Assembly (NCBI RefSeq): GCF_026262505.1
Contig: NC_067205.1
Coordinates: 15,376,001 to 15,440,000 of the forward strand
Reading direction: 5' to 3'
Source: Trichomonas vaginalis G3
Lineage: Eukaryota; Parabasalia; Trichomonadida; Trichomonadidae
DNA length: 64,000 nt
The translations under genes were made by a program, and so were the position numbers. Below are positions 1-9,649 of the stretch, in pieces. Under the pieces are notes generated by a model. It was not told where the DNA came from and did not search any database. It saw only the letters and a list, made by a program, of their open reading frames with translations. Every line of letters begins with the position of its first letter. Position 1 is the stretch's first letter.

Positions 1-1
1 A

Positions 2-625
2 AAGATATACTATGTCGACCTTAACGCTGCATACATGAGGTTTGTCCAATATATTCCGACTGGAATTCCAAACGAAGATGGTGAGTTCCCGGGAAGGAAC
101 TATACAGTTGGAAAAGTCATACAACAACTGTATGATATTAGGAAAGCTTCAAACCCCAAACTTGCAATGACACTCAAATTGCTTATGAATTCGACATGGG
201 GATATTCCATTAAAAAACCTCAAGAGATGAAGAGTAAACATTATGAGAAGGTCGACAACTTTGTTGAAAGGTTTTCTCCTTTTGTTTTGAAGTACGAATT
301 CACTCAAGGTCAAAGTGGCTTAGTAACCACATTAAAACCTATTGTCGAACATTGGTCTTACCCTCAGTTCGCAAAGGCAGTCCTTGACAACTACAACAAA
401 TTCTTCTCCGAAGTCAAATCCAAAGTTGTGGTTTACTATGAGAACATTGACGCACTCATGACGAACGAAGAAGGCTATAACAAACTCATTGAAATGGGAA
501 TGGTCGGTGAAAAGATGGGCTGTTTTAAGCTAGACAAGGTATTTTCCGAAGTTCATGTAATATCGAAAAGGAAATATTGGGGCATACTTGAAGACGGCAC
601 AGAAATAAAACATTGCATGAAATAA
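2..625 (+). CDS. Family B DNA polymerase, palm and C-terminal part (virus-like, 5' end outside window)
   Basis: The reading frame is open from base 2, so the gene starts to the left of the window; the ATG at 35 is internal. The part seen carries the polymerase signature in order: motif A as VDLNAAYM, a motif B-like LKLLMNSTWGYS near residue 57 from the ATG at 35, and a motif C position YYENIDALM near residue 134. It would copy the element's DNA. The protein ends at 625 with a short lysine-rich tail. The sequence resembles polymerases of large DNA viruses and virus-like elements more than host replicative enzymes. Assignment to PolB is from motif order and spacing; the exact lineage is not determined. 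The neighbours, small genes on both strands and an HNH-type gene, fit a viral origin. Confidence 0.6.
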   Translation, partial: KIYYVDLNAAYMRFVQYIPTGIPNEDGEFPGRNYTVGKVIQQLYDIRKASNPKLAMTLKLLMNSTWGYSIKKPQEMKSKHYEKVDNFVERFSPFVLKYEFTQGQSGLVTTLKPIVEHWSYPQFAKAVLDNYNKFFSEVKSKVVVYYENIDALMTNEEGYNKLIEMGMVGEKMGCFKLDKVFSEVHVISKRKYWGILEDGTEIKHCMK

Positions 626-648
626 AAACGTTTTTATTCGAATTTGAA

Positions 649-894
649 TTAAAATGTGGGAATTCTTGGGAACGGGAAAGGCTTATTTACTTGAGGAACA
701 GGTAAAGGTGGTGGAGGTGGAGGTGGTGGCAACCAGTCCATTTTATATTCCTTCCTAGGTAATTTCCGTTTAATTTCATGGTCGCCCTCGGAGTCTTTGA
801 ATCGGACAGGTCGAGTTACACCATTCTTGGTCTCAAACTCATATATAACCTGTTTGTCTGTATTTTCGTCGACTATGGCACGAGACACGAACAT
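649..894 (-). CDS. Small proline-rich protein of unknown function
   Basis: An 81-residue protein starting at the ATG at 894; a TTG 15 bases upstream would extend it but is unlikely to be used. The first half is acidic and basic mixed sequence. The second half has a run of eight prolines (WLPPPPPPPP) followed by more Pro and Phe. The start lies 30 bases from the start of the divergent gene at 925, so the two probably share a promoter region. No domain is recognised. Proline tracts of this kind often bind SH3, WW or profilin-type partners, but that is inference. Confidence 0.4.
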   Translation of the reverse strand: MFVSRAIVDENTDKQVIYEFETKNGVTRPVRFKDSEGDHEIKRKLPRKEYKMDWLPPPPPPPPLPVPQVNKPFPFPRIPTF

Positions 895-924
895 TGACCA
901 AACGGACAAAAAGTGTCATTTCGG

Positions 925-1188
925 ATGGTCACGCAGCCAATCGCATTCGAGCACTTCGAAGAAGCCTTACGTTCCAAGGGAGAGGGTGTCTGGTGCAAGG
1001 GAGAGGTCATGAGACTCTACGAGCAGTACATCCTCAATGCCTGGGAGGACAAATCGTCCTTGGATTGGCAATTCTACCAACTTCTCTGGGACGACCTCCT
1101 ACGCAACTGGGATGACGAAAGAGTCCAATTCAAAGGTCGGGAACTAATTTTGCAAATTGACCTTAATTTCACATACTTATCCAAATAA
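925..1188 (+). CDS. Small hypothetical protein
   Basis: An 87-residue reading frame from the ATG at 925 (a GTG at 913 is in frame upstream). It is rich in Trp, Glu and Asp and looks like a soluble alpha-helical protein. It is transcribed away from the proline-rich gene with about 30 bases between the two start codons. No family is recognised. The base composition matches the neighbouring viral-type genes rather than the AT-rich host spacer, which is the main reason for treating it as real. Confidence 0.4.
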   Translation: MVTQPIAFEHFEEALRSKGEGVWCKGEVMRLYEQYILNAWEDKSSLDWQFYQLLWDDLLRNWDDERVQFKGRELILQIDLNFTYLSK

Positions 1189-1237
1189 ACGCCTAAATTT
1201 ACTTGGGGTTTCCCCCTAAAATAAAATTTTTTTACTC

Positions 1238-1543
1238 TTAGAACCACTCGAGGTTCTCCTTACGGTTGTTGAGCTTGTCACCGTCAATGTGTCTGACCTT
1301 CGTCTTCTTGCCTGGATTTGGAACCCATTGAATTGCGACAAGCTTGCCCATGGAGATTGAACCGCGATTCCGAAGGTTAAGGTTCAAGTGTCCCAAGTTG
1401 TTGAGGACTGGGGTAAGAACCTTGCCTGTCTCCTTGTTGCGGATTTGGTATGGGTAGGGTTGGGAAATTTCGTAAGTGTCATCGGCAACAAGGGTTGCCC
1501 AAACTTCCTCTTCTTCGTGTTTCTCTTCTTCCTCTTCTTCCAT
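1238..1543 (-). CDS. NUMOD4/HNH homing-endonuclease-like protein
   Basis: A 101-residue protein with a very acidic leader (residues 1-13, nearly all Glu) followed by a NUMOD4-like segment, with the YEIS motif at 24-27 and a short tract ending in TGKVL, and then the region typical of NUMOD4-associated HNH proteins: LVA at 68-70, PNP near 76, HIDGDKLNN at 85-93 and a closing NLEW. In phages and large DNA viruses this arrangement belongs to homing endonucleases or their DNA-binding relatives. The match to the family pattern is good over the whole length. Whether it cuts DNA cannot be told from this; the short size suggests a minimal or single-domain version. Confidence 0.7.
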   Translation of the reverse strand: MEEEEEEKHEEEEVWATLVADDTYEISQPYPYQIRNKETGKVLTPVLNNLGHLNLNLRNRGSISMGKLVAIQWVPNPGKKTKVRHIDGDKLNNRKENLEWF

Positions 1544-1560
1544 TTTTAAACCGCCTTATA

Positions 1561-2855
1561 AAAACTATGCTTGTAAATCATTTTTTGTAATCGCAAAAAT
1601 TTGGTAATTTTCTTCAACTAATAATCTGCGAATAGCATTTATAATACACAGAACAATCTTTTAAAATGCGTTTGATTCATTTTGTATAATTTCATATGGC
1701 CCATATATTCTTCCGGGACTTTCCGTGATTTTACCGTAAAATCATTAGTTTACACCAATTTTTCCGTATTTTGAATAGTTTACTGCACTTTTCCGTAAAT
1801 TGAGTTACGGGAATCCGCAAAATTTCCGGACCTCATTTTTCATAGAATATAATAATAATATTTGATAAAAAAGATTATTATTTATATTTTTGATTTTTGA
1901 ATTACGGAAAAAGTGAATTGTTAACTTGATTTTTTTATATGGTTAATTTTTCAAAATGATATTATGAAGATCTAAAATATTAAACGTAAAAAATTGAATT
2001 ACGGAAAAAGTGAGGTCAAAAGTGAAATAAATTTGCAGAACAATTTTCATTGAAATAAAGACATTGAGTATCACACTTTAGTGAATCAACAATCTATAAG
2101 AATGAAGTGTTTTGAAGCTGAAATAATATGAATAGAAATTAATTTTTCTGAAATTTTGAATGAATTTATGGAAATAAAAAAATTACTAAATATTGTATTC
2201 ATAACAAATATATTATTTTAAAGGAAAAATAGATGCTGATAGAACGATGAAAAATTTGAAAACTTTACAATTATTTATGTTCGTTAACCACAGAGCTTGC
2301 AATCCAAAGCTCACGTTAGACTACAAGAGTCATGAAGTCTCATACTAAGGATATCCAACATATATTTTAATAATCTAATGTTTGTGACAAATATTCAACA
2401 TAAAATTAAGTTTTCGTTTCGTTACAAGGCATTCATACTTTGGAGATATCATATTTAATGTACAGAAAAGTTAATATTAAACAATACATGCTAAAGAATT
2501 AATAAATAAGATAATAAAATAAATTTATACGTAATTACTTTCATTTAATATGCTTTATGCTGTATAATATTGATTAAGAGGCATTAAAAGGTTCCATAGT
2601 CTGCTTTTATAGGCAAGATTTTTGATAAAAATTTAAAATTTTGAAAAATGATGAAGAAAAGGAAAAAAAAGGTAAATGAGAGCAAGAGGAGGGAAAAAAG
2701 AAAAAGAAAAAAAGGAAGGGAAAATAATAAGAAAGAAGGCATATAAAAATTTTAGATGCGCATTCTTAATGCCGAGCGGCTTGCCGCCGAGGCGCGATTT
2801 TTTTAGGCCTCTACGGTAACCCGGCAATGTTTTTTTTAAATCTTGTACAGCCCTA
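1561..2855. other. AT-rich spacer without a supported gene
   Basis: No convincing coding sequence. Holds a cluster of TTCCGT/ACGGAA motifs in its first third (listed separately), a purine-rich stretch at about 2640-2735 (strings of A and G) and a small GC-rich island at about 2755-2835 with the palindrome GCGGCTTGCCGC at 2776-2787. The reading frame on the minus strand over the purine tract is low-complexity and is not called. Confidence 0.6.
1711..2013. repeat. Cluster of TTCCGT / ACGGAA motifs in both orientations
   Basis: TTCCGT-type words occur at about 1721, 1762 and 1791 (the last as cacttttccgtaaat). The reverse-complement word, embedded in gaattacggaaaaagtga, occurs at about 1899-1917 and again at about 1996-2012. 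A related acgggaatccgcaaaatttccgg lies at about 1807-1829, in shorter form. The spacing is irregular. It could be a set of protein-binding sites or the eroded end of an element bordering the viral-type genes. Confidence 0.35.
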
Positions 2856-4091
2856 ATTTTCACAAAGAGAGGACCAACAATATCAAAATATTGAATAAAG
2901 ATTTGTATTATTTTATTTATTTTTAAGAACATGTTTAAGAACCCTCATTATCTCCACGAATATTGCATATTTTTCTATTCTAAGACCACCAAAATTTACG
3001 TTTTAATATAGAAAATAACATATTTATGTGATGCTAAAGTCGAAGTCCTTAAAAAATTAGTGTTAAACATCCATTTATTACAAAATTGAAGAAATATATG
3101 TAAAATATAACACATAATTTAGTTATTTGACTCAATTATTAGTTATGCAATATCAGTTGTGTTTATATCTGCGTTATATCACGAGATGCATTGAATTGTC
3201 ATAATTAGATCACCGTAAATCTTATCAATTTTTGATACACTTCCGGTGAAAAATTTAGCCTTGACAATAGGATGAAATATATTGTAAAAAAATAAATTTT
3301 AGATTTTGAAGTTTATCATTTCGAATAATGAAATATAAACAATACAAATTTTTTGTCGTTTCGAGATTCATAAATGATCGGAATCTTCCAGCTCCGACTG
3401 AAATAGAACTTTCGGAAGCTAATTTTCAAGACGAAATCTTTTTTATTAGATTTATTTTGGATATCCCTAAGGATTTAAGCTTTTCCATTGACTCATATTC
3501 AATGAATCTTTTGATACATTTCATTATCGAGCAATCTACACAAAATGAAACAATAATTAAAATTCACAATTCAAAATATCACTTCTTCGAATTATCTTTC
3601 AAATAGATTTGATACTACTGAAAATTTATTCGAATATTTATCGCATTATATTAACCAGATTTTTTTCATTTTTTCATTAAAATTAATTCATTTTAAAGCT
3701 TTAGATAACATACAATACCTTTATTTATCAACATTTTTCCGATCAATATGATGAGATATTACGTTTCATAAGCAGCAGTGACAATTCTCTCTATATCATC
3801 GATACATTTTATTGCTTTGATTAAAACAATATTCTTGACGTTGAATTCTTCCAAAACGCAGTTTTACTCAAGAAAGAAATTTTTTCTAGTATTATTGTAC
3901 GAAAAATCAATATTCAACTTATCATATTGCAAATTTCTTTACAAATTATATTAAAATATTACCAGGATATGCAACTGCCTCTTCCATGTTCGGATATACT
4001 AATATCAATTATTTCAACTTTTTTAATGACGTGAATTCAATTATAAATAACGAAATTTTGTTTATCTTCTCAAATTTATAGTTTATTTTTT
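2856..4091. repeat. Partial, damaged copy of the 8.26-kb repeat unit
   Basis: Matches the unit from about 12888 to 14115, beginning in the spacer before the helical-protein gene and ending inside that gene. The first 470 bases are almost identical to the intact copies. From about 3350 on, the differences are numerous and are nearly all one-base gains or losses, with few substitutions. At the diagnostic site in catccatttattac (3073-ish) it agrees with copy 4 and not with copies 1 to 3. It is followed by a run of about 25 A and then by the remains of a Maverick. Confidence 0.85.
3328..4091 (+). pseudogene. Broken copy of the helical hypothetical protein gene
   Basis: Starts with the same ATG and first 35 codons as the complete copy at 13353, then loses the frame repeatedly through single-base insertions and deletions, for example after residue 36, near 3550-3560 and around 3580. 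Only the first 92 residues are open from the start codon. The 3' end is cut at about 4091 where the A run begins. Many small indels with almost no substitutions is not the usual pattern of neutral decay, so part of the damage may be consensus error. Confidence 0.8.
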
Positions 4092-4200
4092 AAAAAAAAA
4101 AAAAAAAAAAAAAAAGGTAGTGGGGCTTCCAGGCACTTCGTGCCCCTAGCCCTAAGAATTTTGCCCAAGACCCAAGAGGAGGACCGAACCCAGCCGACCA
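4092..4200. other. Poly(A) run and GC-rich junction segment
   Basis: About 25 consecutive A are followed by roughly 80 bases that are unusually GC-rich for this window, containing a small perfect hairpin GGCAC-TTC-GTGCC near 4132-4145 inside a longer GGGGC...GCCCC pairing. This sits exactly where the repeat unit stops and the Maverick remains begin, so it may be an element end, a retroposed scrap or an assembly join. Confidence 0.4.
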
Positions 4201-4374
4201 GCCGGTGACAAAACCAAAACCGTTGTTATTTACATCATATTAATGGTGTCACTTTTTAAATGACACTTTTTGTGTTGCTTTTCACAAATTATATATGTTT
4301 TCATGTTTTTGTCATTTTTCTGTCACTTTTCGGGTAAAAACATTTTTTATTATTATATATAAATGAATTTTACA

Positions 4375-5182
4375 AAACCACCCGTTACCGTTCTTTGGAA
4401 ATAAGAGTAGATGTAAAGATATTATATTGAGAGAACTTAAGAAACTACCGAATGGTCTAACATTTGTAGATTTGTTCGGTGGAAGTTTTATATATCCCAT
4501 TTGTGCCATATAATATTCCCAGACTCAAAGATTATATGCAATGACTTCGACAACTATATGGACCGTCTCAAACATATTCCAGACACATAATATATTTGAA
4601 AGAGTTAAAAGAAAAGATACCTATAGGTAAGATGGAACGTATACCATTTAGATAAGAAAAATATTGTGAGAGAGGTTTTGAAAAAAGCAGAAATATATGA
4701 CTGGAATAGTATATCTGCTAGACTATTATAATAGTGGTGCTATAAAGAGTTCATGACATTGAAACACTTATGTCAAAAGTTTATATCTTAACTATACAAA
4801 TGTTTTCAAAGAGGACATAGAAAAATATATTGAGGGTATAGAGTTTGTGAGATGTCATTGGACAGATTTGTATGAAAAATATAAAGACAAGGAAAATGTT
4901 TTCTTTATAGTGGACCCGCCGTTCTATAACACATGGGATTTTCAATACCAAGTAGACTGGACTTTGAGAGACTCTTTAGAAACTTTAGACGTTATACATA
5001 ACCATCCATGCTTTTACTTTACATCCGATAAAAAGTGGTTTGGAAACCGTTATGAGATGGTTAGAGGACATACATGACTATGGTTTATATAATGACAAGA
5101 TAGAATATGAGAGAGGTCCTATAAACTGGAGAAAGTGTCACAATAAAGAAATTTTATTAGTAAGTAAATGTGGTTTGAAATA
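4375..5182 (+). pseudogene. D12-class DNA adenine-N6 methyltransferase (Maverick fossil)
   Basis: Fossil methyltransferase gene. Two hallmarks of the Dam/D12 class can be read: the AdoMet-binding motif VDLFGGSFY near 4465-4495 and the catalytic DPPF motif near 4912-4925, followed by the aromatic NTWDF. The spacing between the two is normal for the class. Such enzymes methylate adenine in DNA; in viruses and mobile elements they may protect or mark the element's DNA. Trichomonads are known for N6-methyladenine in their DNA, and several of their transposons carry such genes. The gene is broken. Confidence 0.7.
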
Positions 5183-5317
5183 GGACTACTTGTTTTAGGT
5201 TTTTTCCCATTGTGTCATTTATTTATTTGACGGGCAGAAAAGTACAGAGAATATGAAGATGAACCAATGCTGCAAATGTTCAGTATATGTACTCGTAAGA
5301 GATATTTTTATCTAATA

Positions 5318-5622
5318 TTAAATGGACGCACAGAACTTAGCGAATGCACAGCAACCTGGACAACCAAACCCGGAAAAATATTCCAAATGAAGTTAGAATA
5401 CAAACTGCAATGGCAAACTATGGTCAAGTGCCAACAGATGTACAAATGCAAACTGCCATGTCAAATGACGCTGCGTTAGGTTTGCCACCATGGTATGCAA
5501 ATATGAGATGGAAAGAGTTTTATACAAACCCTGAAGTGGGATATAAACAACTTTATGCAGATGACGCGAACACAGGAGTTGACCCAGAATTGTTTTCTAC
5601 CAGAGGAGAACAGAATGTATGA
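5318..5622 (+). pseudogene. Unknown Maverick protein (fossil)
   Basis: Coding-like remains rich in Gln, Asn and Met with the recognisable block WYANMRWKEFYTNPEVGYKQ near the C-terminus. The stop at about 5622 is followed by the next gene. No family is recognised. The position between the methyltransferase and a small glycine-rich gene suggests a virion or DNA-handling role, without further support. Confidence 0.4.
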
Positions 5623-5700
5623 GCTCCAGTTAAAGAATGCTATGGAACTCAACAGGAAACGTAAGAGACTAGGCGGACATTAGATTTTTACATATAGTAA

Positions 5701-5943
5701 AATGGGTTTCTTCAGTAGTATTGGAAACTTCTTCGAAGAGTTGGAAGAGGTATATGGAATGGAATAAAAACCGTAGGAAAAGGAATTTGGAACGGAGTCA
5801 AAAATATTGGTAAAAGAGTAGGTCAGTTTGTTGGTATTATACCTAAAGACCCTGAACCAGAAGAACAAGCTCCTGTTATACACAGCCTGAACCTGCACCA
5901 CAGTCAAGTTGGCAACCAAATCCAACACCTCAACCATATTAAA
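5701..5943 (+). pseudogene. Small amphipathic virion-type protein (fossil)
   Basis: Begins MGFFSSIGNFF and continues with repeated Gly-Ile/Val-Trp-Asn-Gly motifs (KGIWNGVKNIGKRVGQFVG, 19 residues) before a Pro- and Glu-rich tail. Short proteins with an amphipathic, glycine-punctuated N-terminus are common minor capsid or membrane-active proteins in adenovirus-like and Polinton-like elements. That role is inferred from composition only. A gene of similar style occurs at 9061 in the same fossil and at 43129 in the second Maverick. Confidence 0.45.
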
Positions 5944-5944
5944 A

Positions 5945-6798
5945 AATTATATTTTTTACGTTCGATAGTAGTTGTATATGAAACTAAGTTCTAAGTAAAA
6001 CGTATGGTATAATGGAATTATTCTTTTTCTTCCATCTGTAGTAAACCATACTTGAAAGTCTGAAATACTTCCACTGTGTGGTTCGTATAACTTTGTAGGT
6101 TTTCGTAAAAGTCATTTGCCAGCATAAGAAAGAGTTTTGGGCGCCAGAAAATGAAGCAATGAACAATATAGCATCTTGGTCGAAAACATCTTTAAATAAA
6201 TATGGTTCATCTCTTGCATATCGACTGTAAATATTTTGCTAAAGGAAGTTCGACTTTCTGATTTAACATTCTTTGCAAATAATACCATGACATTGCAGTG
6301 AATTCTGTATATATTTGTTCGTCTTTATTTGGATTGTTTTCGTAGATTTGAAATGACACTTGTGAATTTTGTTTGTCATATACAATGCTCACATAAAGTG
6401 TGCTCTCGGTATTTGCATATTCATCAGCATATTTTGCATACATATGAATTTATTTTATCTCTCTATATTTTTTTAACGCAGTCTGTAGAGAAGATGAAAG
6501 GTCAACTTGTATTAGCTCAATTTCTTCCCCACATTTTTCGTTTCCCTTCAGATATATAATCTATATGAAACTTTACAATAAATGGAAAACTTTTATCTTC
6601 TACAGACACAAACTTCATTCTACGAAAGCCAATAGCTTTTGTGACAGATGGGTCTCTTAGCCATCTTAATGGGTAGTCAAAACGATAGCCTTCATGCTTT
6701 ACGGTCTCTGTCTCAAACTTTTGACCGACATTAGTAAAAAGTTCATCTAATGGTTTAGTTGTAGCAACTCTAGAATTTTCTTTTTCTATTGAAAGCAT
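5945..6798 (-). pseudogene. Virion-like protein with FDYPLRWL N-terminal motif (fossil)
   Basis: Fossil gene of the same length (about 0.85 kb) and layout as two genes in the right-hand Maverick (43882-44763 and 59626-60482). The N-terminal part has YRFDYPLRWL followed by a conserved KAIGFRR-type block; the C-terminal part ends in a beta-rich segment with an FTTDG...PL pattern. The three together define a paralogous set, probably beta-sandwich virion or spike proteins. It lies head to head with the tail-fibre gene, 18 bases apart, which again suggests a surface structure. The gene is broken. Confidence 0.5.
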
Positions 6799-6816
6799 AT
6801 TTTATCTAGAATAAAA

Positions 6817-8081
6817 ATGTCGAAAGATATTGCTTCCATGAGAGAAATACAACACAACCGACAACTCATTATGCAAGCTCTAAATAAGAACACAACAAAC
6901 TTTTCAAACTATTCTAAGATATCTGAGTCATTGAAGGATGGAAACTTAAAACTGACATTAAACCCTTTAACAGATGAGTTTCTGTTTCAAGACAAGAAGA
7001 ACAATACTGTCTGTATAAATCCAACAAAAGGAACTTTAAACGAGAAACCTATAAATGAACTTCTTTTGAAAGCAGATGTTGACAACAAAGCTGACAAAGA
7101 ATATGTAGACGATGCAATAGCAAAAGAAGAAGAAAGAGCTAACAATGCTTATGCAACAAAAGAACATACTCATCCTGAACTAGCAGACAAAACATATGTT
7201 GACAATAAAATGTCAAGTGAAGTGACAAGAGCTGAAAACGAATATTCTAAAAAGACTCATATACATACTATTGCAAATATTACAAACTTACAAGAAACCT
7301 TAAACAGGAAAAGTGACGTTGGACATACACATACATCTTCTGAAATAACAGACTTAAACGTTAGCCTTGAAAAGAAAGCAGACAAGAACCATACACATAA
7401 GTCCTTCACAACTGTTGCTATAGAAAGTATTGAAGGAACGGTTGAAGAAACTGGTGGGGATGTTATTATATTTTAAACCTCCTAACTTTCCACAAGGTTT
7501 AACATCGATGACGACATAACGACGATGAGAAACATTAGATGTAAAGATGTTTATGTCATGAAGGATGAACATAATATTAAATTCACTGCTCAAGATTTAT
7601 ATGACAGAAAGCAGACAAAAACAGAGCTTCAAACATTAAAAGCAGAAATACTTCAAACATTATATCCTATAGGCTCTATTTATACGTCAATGAACTCTAC
7701 CAGACCAGAAGTAGTACTTGGTTTTGGAACTTGGACTCAAATAGTCGACAGGTTTTTGTATTGTGCAAACTCTTCAAAGGAAACAGGTGGAAGTAAAACG
7801 ATTTCAGGTGAAAATTTACCTGCACACAGTCATTACGTAAGATTAACTACATCTGAGGTGGTTGGCATAAGCAATAGATATTGGGATTGGAGAGAAATGA
7901 CAAAAGGTAAAGGATATGATGTTAAAGAGGACGTTAAGTTTGCTATAAATTGTTACTGGGATGACACGCAGGGAGAGGAATCCATTCACATTTCGTTACA
8001 GGATATACACATACACAGGGACAAAGTAAAGAATACATGCCACCTTACATGACAGTTTACGCATGGTATAGAAATGCTTAG
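6817..8081 (+). pseudogene. Phage-like tail-fibre/baseplate adhesin (Maverick fossil)
   Basis: Fossil fibre gene. The N-terminal half has coiled-coil and repeat units built on KADKxHTHK and related His-x-His motifs, typical of trimeric phage fibres. The C-terminal part carries the domain seen at the end of T4 gp10/gp12-type baseplate and tail-collar proteins: LYPIGSIYTSMNST, then GFGTW, then FLYCANSS...GGSKTI, then LPAHSH, ending in PPYMTV-AWYR. In phages this domain binds the receptor. A closely related gene is present in the second Maverick (48825-50839), so the fibre is a regular part of these elements. The gene is broken. Confidence 0.75.
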
Positions 8082-9044
8082 TCGTCATTTTCAACTTCTT
8101 TAGCATATTCGTCAGGAGTTGTCTTATATTTGTTAGGAACTGTCTTTGAAAGTATACCACCTTGAACTTTGACAAGTTTGAAACGAGGTCTGACAATAGT
8201 AGTTTTATCTTCTGCTTGCAGTGTGTACATTTTGCCATGTTTGCCTAAAACTTCATAATATTCTCTTGTATACTTTCTTCTATTTTTACGAACACGAATG
8301 TGAGTACCTGTCGGGTTCCCATTGTTGTCATAGTCAATAGTATTTTCATATGGGTCGCGTTTAGGTATTTCTATTTTTACTTTGTCACCCTTCCGAAGTT
8401 TGAAGCCCGGCATTCTTTCTTGTTTGTCTCTTTTTGACTAAATTATTAAATATATAGTCTTTCTCTAAGTCAGGGTTGTTTTTTCATTTCTTCGGGGGAG
8501 TGGTTTCCCAAACCTTTTTTGTTTACGGTTATTTGTAAATATTTAAAACTTGTCTCATCTTTGCCATGGAGAAGTGTCTATACTTGTCGTCATATGACAT
8601 TTCATTTGCTTCACCACCTTGTGGTTGGTTTAAGTCTCTTAATATTTTTTATACAAACCGTCAATGACACCAAGAGCAGAATGGTTTTGGTCGACAATGA
8701 AATTATTGGTTTACATTTTTTGAACGCAGATAGTTTTTAATATCATCTGATTTGAAAGAACTTTCACAGTCAGATGTCAGTTTTGTTGGATGGTATTTGT
8801 CAACGAATATTGTCAAAGCAGTTTTCACATCTAAAATATTTTTGGACCATAATGGTATGGCTTCACAGTATCTTGTGTTTTGACCAACAAATATTAGCCA
8901 GTATGGTGGTCCATCTTCTCTATACCTCGGAATGTTTTCCAAGATATCCATAAACCAAGCATTTGGTGTTGAACTAAAGAGTTTTATCATGAGTGCTTTC
9001 TTTGTCGCTTTAGAAACATAGGGGTCCTTGTTTGGATTCGTCAT
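8078..9044 (-). pseudogene. Maverick integrase, rve/DDE family (fossil)
   Basis: Fossil of the retroviral-type integrase that Polintons use for insertion. The catalytic core is recognised by NAWFMDIL and LTSDCESSF, the latter being the second acidic block of the DDE core. The C-terminal part (8078-8413) is an SH3/chromo-like DNA- or chromatin-binding module starting with FKLRKGDKVKI, which aligns with the C-terminal module of the integrase at 50880-51965. It is convergent with the tail-fibre gene, and the two ends overlap by a few bases. The gene is broken. Confidence 0.75.
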
Positions 9045-9060
9045 TTTTTACCTATAAGAA

Positions 9061-9423
9061 ATGGGTTTATTTGGCGCATTAGCAGGAGTTGCATCCGATT
9101 TTTGCCCGCAGTGGGAACAATAGCTAGAGGTGCATTTGGAATTGGAAGGAAGATTTTGAGTACATTAGGTATACTTAAAGAGAAAGCACAACCTATTATA
9201 CAAACTGTACAGAAAGGTTGGGATGTAGCACGAGATGCAACAAATCTTATTCCATCCTGAAACAAGAGGAAAAGTTCAAGGATGGATGGACAATGTAGGA
9301 AGACAAGCAGGAAACTATTATAACAAAGCAAATGACTACTATAACCAAGCAGGACACTATATGGACCAAGGTGAAAGATCTTTAACAGAGGATATAACAT
9401 GCACAACAATGGGTAAACAATAA
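9061..9423 (+). pseudogene. Small glycine-rich virion-type protein (fossil)
   Basis: Starts MGLFGALAGVASD and continues with a Gly/Ala/Ile amphipathic segment (TIARGAFGIGRKILSTLG, 18 residues), then a hydrophilic region with repeated NYYNKA/DYYNQA units. The composition resembles minor capsid proteins of the adenovirus pVI type, as do 5701-5943 and 43129-43656. Function inferred from composition and from its place next to the integrase. The gene is broken. Confidence 0.4.
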
Positions 9424-9649
9424 CCAACCGCAACCACCTCAAACGTGGGGAATGTAAAATTTTTTTACTGAGATGAAATGAACAATACAGCATTGAGACA
9501 CAATGGGTTCAAGATGGATTTGTCGACTTCCAGCAGTTACACACCGTGTTTGTCAAGTTCTTCCTATACCTCAGGAAGTTTTAGACCGACTTAAAAAACC
9601 TAAACAACCAGTTGAAAACAAAACCAAACTAAAATTTTTTACTGAGATG

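Larger units (their letters stand above)
1..1560. mobile_element. Edge of a virus-like, PolB-bearing DNA element
   Basis: This stretch is visibly richer in G and C than the rest of the window and is packed with short genes on both strands: a family B polymerase fragment, two small unknown genes and a NUMOD4/HNH-type gene. That mix is typical of large DNA viruses and virus-like integrated elements. The element continues to the left beyond the window, so neither its family nor its size can be settled. It is not the same polymerase type as the Maverick at the right end, because the motif A and B residues differ. The boundary at about 1560 is where coding density stops and AT-rich spacer begins. 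No terminal inverted repeat was recognised there. Confidence 0.55.

Noticed and set aside
2633-2932. Minus-strand open frame of 99 codons
   Set aside because: It covers a purine tract and gives a Phe/Pro/Leu low-complexity product crossing into the repeat unit; no sign of a gene.
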